This document shows, in pieces, positions 60,772 through 64,000 of a stretch of DNA of 64,000 nt. Source of the DNA: Caulobacterales bacterium (GTDB lineage: Bacteria; Pseudomonadota; Alphaproteobacteria; Caulobacterales; Caulobacteraceae); the NCBI GenBank assembly GCA_019510435.1, contig JAEKKJ010000009.1:248001-312000 (forward strand), in the 5' to 3' direction. Made by a program: the position numbers and the translations under genes. Below the pieces are notes generated by a model. That model was given only the letters and a program-made list of their open reading frames with translations. It was not told the DNA's origin and ran no database searches. Position 1 is the first letter of the stretch; every line of letters starts with the position of its first letter.

Positions 60772-61239
60772 ATGGACGGCGGCTCGACCGAGAACAACTA
60801 CGCCTCGAAGCTGATCCAGGTGACCGAGGGCGCGTGGGCCGGCTGGTCCTGCTACCCGGGCGGCGATCCCTTCGAGGACCTGGCCGGGCCGTTCTACTTC
60901 CGCACCGAGCCGGACGGGCGGCGCGTCTGCGCCTTCCGCGCGGAGCGCAAGCACATGAACGGCGGCGGCTTCCTGCACGGCGGCTGCGTGATGACCTTCG
61001 CGGACTTCTCGCTGTTCGCCCTTGCCGGCGACGCCATCGACGGCGCCCGGACCGTCACCGCGACGTTCAACGGCGAGTTCGTGGGCACCGCCCATGAGGG
61101 CGACCTCGTCGAATGCCGGGGCGAGGTCGTCAAGGCGGGCCGCAGCATGGTGTTCCTGCGCGGCCTGATCACCTGCGCGGGCGAGCCGGTGATGAGTTTT
61201 TCGTCGGTGCTGAAGAAGATGGGGCCACGCACCGCATAG
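60772..61239 (+). CDS. PaaI-like hotdog thioesterase
   Basis: The 155-residue protein has the hotdog-fold signature HMNGGGFLHGGCVMTFADF with the conserved asparagine and glycine-glycine pair, plus SMVFLRGLITCAGEPVMSFSS. It probably hydrolyses acyl-CoA esters. It is divergent from the acyl-CoA dehydrogenase, so a shared control region in 60664-60771 is likely, fitting fatty-acyl metabolism. The ATG at 60772 lies after GGCAGG. Confidence 0.85.
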   Translation: MDGGSTENNYASKLIQVTEGAWAGWSCYPGGDPFEDLAGPFYFRTEPDGRRVCAFRAERKHMNGGGFLHGGCVMTFADFSLFALAGDAIDGARTVTATFNGEFVGTAHEGDLVECRGEVVKAGRSMVFLRGLITCAGEPVMSFSSVLKKMGPRTA

Positions 61240-61258
61240 CTTGCGGCGGCGCGCCACG

Positions 61259-61433
61259 CCGAATTGCATTCCTTTTGGCTCGCGCTCGAAGAGCAATTCG
61301 GGTAGAAGCGGAAAATCACAAGGATCGACTGGTTCGGTTGCTCTCCACGCTTGTTCTTTGGATCGAGCCCGGACTTCATCGAACATCTTCCGGATTTTGA
61401 TCTCTTCGCCCGCACAGGCGTTGGATCCGCCTG
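61259..61433 (+). promoter_or_regulatory. Structured leader before the DUF6481-like gene
   Basis: CCGAATTGC (61259-61267) and GCAATTCGG (61293-61301) pair perfectly around a 25-base loop, and CAGGCG (61415-61420) pairs with CGCCTG (61428-61433). They lie in the 256-bp gap before ATG 61496, a region less GC-rich than coding DNA. Such long hairpin leaders occur before cold-shock-type genes; no known riboswitch was recognised. Confidence 0.45.
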
Positions 61434-61495
61434 AAACCTGGTCCGGCGCTCCGAGAGGGACGCCTGACCCCAACGCCCCCAAGCCGAAAGCCGAC

Positions 61496-61852
61496 ATGAA
61501 CGAACTCCAACGCACGGGCTTCTCCGAGCGCCTCAAGACCGCCGCCGACGCCCGCCAGGCCCTTTTGGCCAAGCTGCGTCCGCGCCCGACTGTCACCGCC
61601 GACCAGATCCAGCCGCGGGCGGAAGTCCGCGCCGCCGAGCTGGTGCAGGTTCGCCAGGCCCGCGCCGACGCCAAGGCCTCCAAGCTGCAGGCCGCCGCCG
61701 ACGCCGCCGAGGCCGCGCGGATGTCCGAGGAGGCCATCGCGGCCGCCGCCCTGGACGCCAAGCGCGGTGAGCGCAAGGAACGCAAGGCGCTGACCAAGGC
61801 CGAGGCCAAGGCCAAGCGCGACGCCCGCTACGCCGCCCGCAAGGCGCGCTGA
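61496..61852 (+). CDS. DUF6481-like small charged protein
   Basis: The 118-residue protein is rich in Ala, Lys, Arg and Glu: SERLKTAADARQALLAKLRP, QARADAKASKLQAAADAAEA, ERKERKALTKAEAKAKRDAR. It is almost certainly a long helix and has no membrane segment. It resembles the DUF6481 family of small basic helical proteins in Alphaproteobacteria, of unknown function, by memory. It heads a run of three short genes at close spacing. Confidence 0.75.
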   Translation: MNELQRTGFSERLKTAADARQALLAKLRPRPTVTADQIQPRAEVRAAELVQVRQARADAKASKLQAAADAAEAARMSEEAIAAAALDAKRGERKERKALTKAEAKAKRDARYAARKAR

Positions 61853-61877
61853 GCCGACGAACACAGAGGAGCCGACG

Positions 61878-62045
61878 ATGGCGAGAAAGCCGAACTACCA
61901 GTTCGAGCGCGCGGAGCGCGAACGTCAAAAAGCCAACAAGACCGCGGCCAAGGCCGACGCCAAGCGCGAGCAGCGCGAGCGCGACCGCGCCGCCGCCGAG
62001 GGCGCGCCGGGCGACGGCTCCGACCCCGCGTCCAACGAGGACTGA
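61878..62045 (+). CDS. Small highly charged protein, 55 residues
   Basis: MARKPNYQFERAERERQKAN is followed by a Lys/Arg/Glu/Ala helix and an acidic tail ending SNED. It lies 25 bp after the DUF6481-like gene with GAGGAG nine bases upstream of ATG 61878. It resembles small alphaproteobacterial proteins often found next to DUF6481, possibly nucleic-acid binding; no fold is recognised with certainty. Confidence 0.65.
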   Translation: MARKPNYQFERAERERQKANKTAAKADAKREQRERDRAAAEGAPGDGSDPASNED

Positions 62046-62048
62046 TGC

Positions 62049-62306
62049 ATGCCTAGCGGCGCCTTCTACAATCACGAGACCATCGCCCTGGACGGGGAGG
62101 CCTTCTCGTCCTGCGAGTTCCGGGACTGCCGGCTGGTCTATTCCGGGGGCGCCCCGCCGACCTTCGCCGACTGCCGGTTCGATGGCTGCGACTGGCGCTA
62201 CGACGAGGCCGCCGCCCGCACCCTGGCCCATCTGAAGGTGGTCTGGAACCTGGGCGGCAAGCCGTCGGTCCAGGCGCTGATCAAGGACATCACCGTCGCC
62301 CGCTGA
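62049..62306 (+). CDS. Small cysteine-rich protein, pentapeptide-like
   Basis: The 85-residue protein starts MPSGAFYNHETIALDGEAFS and shows CEFRDCRLVYSG and DCRFDGCDWRY, spacing like A(D/N)LxX pentapeptide or a small metal site. Three bases separate its start from the previous stop, so it is in the operon. It lacks the helical character of its two neighbours. The name is descriptive; no function is assigned. Confidence 0.65.
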   Translation: MPSGAFYNHETIALDGEAFSSCEFRDCRLVYSGGAPPTFADCRFDGCDWRYDEAAARTLAHLKVVWNLGGKPSVQALIKDITVAR

Positions 62307-62467
62307 GGCTTAGGCCTTGCGGCCGTCAGGGACCTGGCCACCTACGCCTTCCCGGCGCGCGGGGAAGGCGGCGCGACGCCCGCCGGGCGAAACCCCCGAT
62401 GGGGGAAGTTTCCGCGCCTGGATTGGAGCCCTGGAGGCGCCGCGGAAGCGGCGGCTCAAGAAGATCC

Positions 62468-62568
62468 GTCCACGAACCCCACGAACAGGCGACCCACACG
62501 AACAGGCGGGGCCGATCCCACGGTCGGGCCGGCTGGCCCCGTTCGTGCGGTTCGTGTGGTTCGTGGAC
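62468..62568. repeat. Inverted repeat of 9-bp GTTCGTG units
   Basis: GTTCGTG occurs at 62541, 62550 and 62559, and its complement CACGAAC at 62471, 62480 and 62497. Segments 62468-62486 and 62550-62568 pair over 19 bases with one mismatch. It fills much of the 297-bp intergenic region 62307-62603, together with a CGCCGGGCG-type hairpin near 62380. Confidence 0.7.
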
Positions 62569-62603
62569 AAAAAGACAGCGCCCGCGGCGCGCAGGGCCTC
62601 TAG

Positions 62604-63065
62604 ATGACGGCCATGGCGGAGCTCAGCGAACTGACAGCGGCCGACATCGCCGAGGTGATGCGGATCGAACGGCTGCCCGGCTACGACGCCGTCGTGGGGC
62701 GGTTCGAGGCCGACGAGCACGCGCGCCAGATCTCCTTGCCGAGCGTGCGCTATTTCGGCGTGCGCGCCGGCGCCGGCCTCGGCGGCTTCGTCATCCTGCA
62801 GGAGCTGGACCAGCCGACGGCGCTGCTACGGCGGATCGCGGTCGACCAGGTGGAGCGCGGCACGGGCACGTTCCTGGTGCGCGCGGTGATGGATTGGGTG
62901 TTCGACAACACGCCCGCCGAAGCCCTGAAGCTGGACGTCGCCCTCGGCAATCCGCGCGCCAAGCACGTCTACGAGCGGGAGGGTTTCGCGACCTATGGCG
63001 CCGACGACGTGCACTATTTCCTGTCGATCCCCCGCGCCCGCTGGATCGAGCTGCGGCGCCGCTGA
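62604..63065 (+). CDS. GNAT-family N-acetyltransferase
   Basis: The 153-residue protein has LTAADIAEVMRIERLPGYDA and a central strand GGFVILQEL, with DQVERGTGTFLVRAVMDWVF as the acetyl-CoA loop and NPRAKHVYEREGFATYGADD near the end, the standard GNAT layout. The pair ATG 62604 and ATG 62613 are both possible starts. It is separate from the preceding small genes. Confidence 0.85.
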   Translation: MTAMAELSELTAADIAEVMRIERLPGYDAVVGRFEADEHARQISLPSVRYFGVRAGAGLGGFVILQELDQPTALLRRIAVDQVERGTGTFLVRAVMDWVFDNTPAEALKLDVALGNPRAKHVYEREGFATYGADDVHYFLSIPRARWIELRRR

Positions 63066-63134
63066 CGAGGGCTGACTGGACAGGCGGCCCGGACAGCCCC
63101 AGCTATGGGCCATAAGGAAACGCCGGAGCGCCCC

Positions 63135-63494
63135 ATGATCGAGGCCGTCTGCCACTGCGGCGCCGCGCGCCTGTCCGCGCCGCAAGCCCCCTCCGTGGTC
63201 ACCGAGTGCAACTGCTCGATCTGCCGCCGCACCGGCGCGCGCTGGGCCTACTACAGCCCGCGGGAGGTCATCCTGCCCGACGGCGCGCGCACCGAGGCCT
63301 ATGTCTGGGGCGACCGGATGCTGGCCTTCCACCGTTGCCGCACCTGCGGCTGCCTCACCCACTGGCAGAGCCTGGACGGCGCGCGCGACCGCATGGCCAT
63401 CAACGCGCGGATGATGGACCTGGACTGGGACAAGGTGCGCATCCGGCCCTTCGACGGGGCCAACACCTGGGCCTATCTGGACGAGCCGGCTTGA
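63135..63494 (+). CDS. GFA-family zinc protein
   Basis: The 119-residue protein has paired cysteines at conserved GFA positions: VCHCGAAR, ECNCSICRRTG and CRTCGC, which bind zinc in glutathione-dependent formaldehyde-activating-like proteins, most of unknown function. The ATG at 63135 gives a protein that starts MIEAVCHC as the family usually does. Its stop overlaps the next TTG start (TTGA), implying a pair with the monooxygenase gene. Confidence 0.9.
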   Translation: MIEAVCHCGAARLSAPQAPSVVTECNCSICRRTGARWAYYSPREVILPDGARTEAYVWGDRMLAFHRCRTCGCLTHWQSLDGARDRMAINARMMDLDWDKVRIRPFDGANTWAYLDEPA

Positions 63495-64000
63495 TCCTGT
63501 CGGTCCTCGACCTCTCGCCCGTCACCGGAGAGGCGACCCAGGCGCAGGCGGTGCGCGAGACCCTGGAGGTGGCCAAGGCGGCCGAGCGGCTGGGCTACCA
63601 CCGCTTCTGGATGGCCGAGCACCACAACATCGCCGCCCTCGGCTCGCCCAATCCCGAGATCCTGATCGCGGCCCTGACCCAGCAGACCCAGCGCATCCGC
63701 CTGGGCTCCGGCGGGGTGATGCTGGTCAACTATTCGCCGCTGAAGGTGGCCGAGACCTTCATGGAGCTGGAGGCCCTGGCGCCCGGCCGCATCGACCTGG
63801 GCCTTGGCCGCGCCCTGGGCGCCGACGCGCGCACCGGCGGCGCCCTGCGCTCGGTGGGCTCGGACGCCTTCCCACAGTACTTCCAGCTGCTCACCGCCTG
63901 GCTGCTGGACGCCTCGGGCAAGGCCCCGCTACCCGAGAGCCACCCGATCCACGACATCAAGGCCAATCCCGCCGGGCCCTCGCACCCGGACGTCTTCGTG
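63491..64000 (+). CDS. LLM-class flavin-dependent oxidoreductase, N-terminal part (cut by window edge)
   Basis: The first 170 residues show the bacterial luciferase-like monooxygenase pattern: ILSVLDLSPV, RFWMAEHHNIAALGSPNPEI, RIRLGSGGVMLVNYSPLKVA and ELEALAPGRIDLGLGRA. These are used with FMN or F420. It starts at TTG 63491 overlapping the GFA stop and reads in frame to the end of the window without a stop. The missing C-terminal part should hold the rest of the barrel. Confidence 0.88.
   Translation, partial: MILSVLDLSPVTGEATQAQAVRETLEVAKAAERLGYHRFWMAEHHNIAALGSPNPEILIAALTQQTQRIRLGSGGVMLVNYSPLKVAETFMELEALAPGRIDLGLGRALGADARTGGALRSVGSDAFPQYFQLLTAWLLDASGKAPLPESHPIHDIKANPAGPSHPDVFV

Noticed and set aside
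1..64000. CRISPR array or insertion sequence
   Set aside because: No regularly spaced direct repeats of 23-50 bp with unique spacers, and no transposase gene with terminal repeats were found; repeats seen are palindromic intergenic elements.

Overview
The window is very GC-rich (roughly 70 percent by eye), densely coding, and shows the habits of a stalked or flagellated alphaproteobacterium of the order Caulobacterales, most likely Phenylobacterium or Caulobacter. The evidence is a flgF-flgG-flgA operon facing a fliL-fliM operon, an FlbD/sigma-54 style flagellar promoter, PEPxxWA-CTERM secreted proteins, an ECF15/EcfG-like sigma factor next to HWE/HisKA_2-type kinases, and frequent 4-bp ATGA/GTGA gene overlaps. 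This assignment is from gene content and remembered family features; no database search was made.

Layout. 1-8357 is a flagellar locus: flgA (cut by the window edge), flgG and flgF on the minus strand, and fliL, fliM, a DUF6468-like protein, a MotE-like protein and a large TPR protein on the plus strand. 8358-9105 holds long palindromic repeats. 9106-14275 is accessory: a PEP-CTERM protein, an NmrA/TetR divergent pair with a perfect palindromic operator, a beta-propeller-like secreted protein, a DUF998 membrane protein and an orphan gene. 14369-19286 (minus) carries isoprenoid genes dxs and ispA with xseB, then a histidine phosphatase and a histone-deacetylase-like enzyme. 19316-22937 has a GNAT, a resolvase-like protein without its catalytic serine, and a kinase / ECF sigma / response regulator cluster. 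22972-32352 is a patchwork of oxidoreductases with their divergent regulators (SDR/TetR, AKR/LysR), a second PEP-CTERM protein, a CoxE-like VWA protein, a TetR, an MFS transporter and a cupin.

32359-37121 contains a probable UdgX (DNA-crosslinking uracil glycosylase), a response regulator, an S9 peptidase, a TonB-like protein and an OmpA-type lipoprotein. 37723-41779 (minus) is a complete FecI-FecR-TonB receptor signalling operon. 41944-48615 has a transglutaminase-like protein, a DUF6134-like protein, two MFS transporters, a phosphodiesterase-like exported enzyme, and a 150-bp fossil of a cadherin-like adhesin repeat. 48708-54046 is the most unusual stretch: a double-domain KaiC ATPase overlapping an HWE-type kinase with a degenerate receiver, followed by an Lgt-like membrane protein overlapping a radical SAM protein that resembles the tetraether synthase/MJ0619 family, then two overlapping paralogous small membrane proteins. 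54507-64000 holds GNATs, a beta-lactamase-family enzyme, a leucine-type dehydrogenase, a lipoprotein hydrolase, GST, DUF3253, acyl-CoA dehydrogenase, a thioesterase, small charged proteins behind a structured leader, a GFA-type zinc protein and the start of a luciferase-like monooxygenase.

No rRNA, tRNA, CRISPR array, intact insertion sequence or prophage was recognised. The strongest leads for new biology are the KaiC/kinase plus Lgt/radical-SAM block, the UdgX gene, the catalytically dead resolvase-like protein, and several families of long palindromic intergenic repeats.
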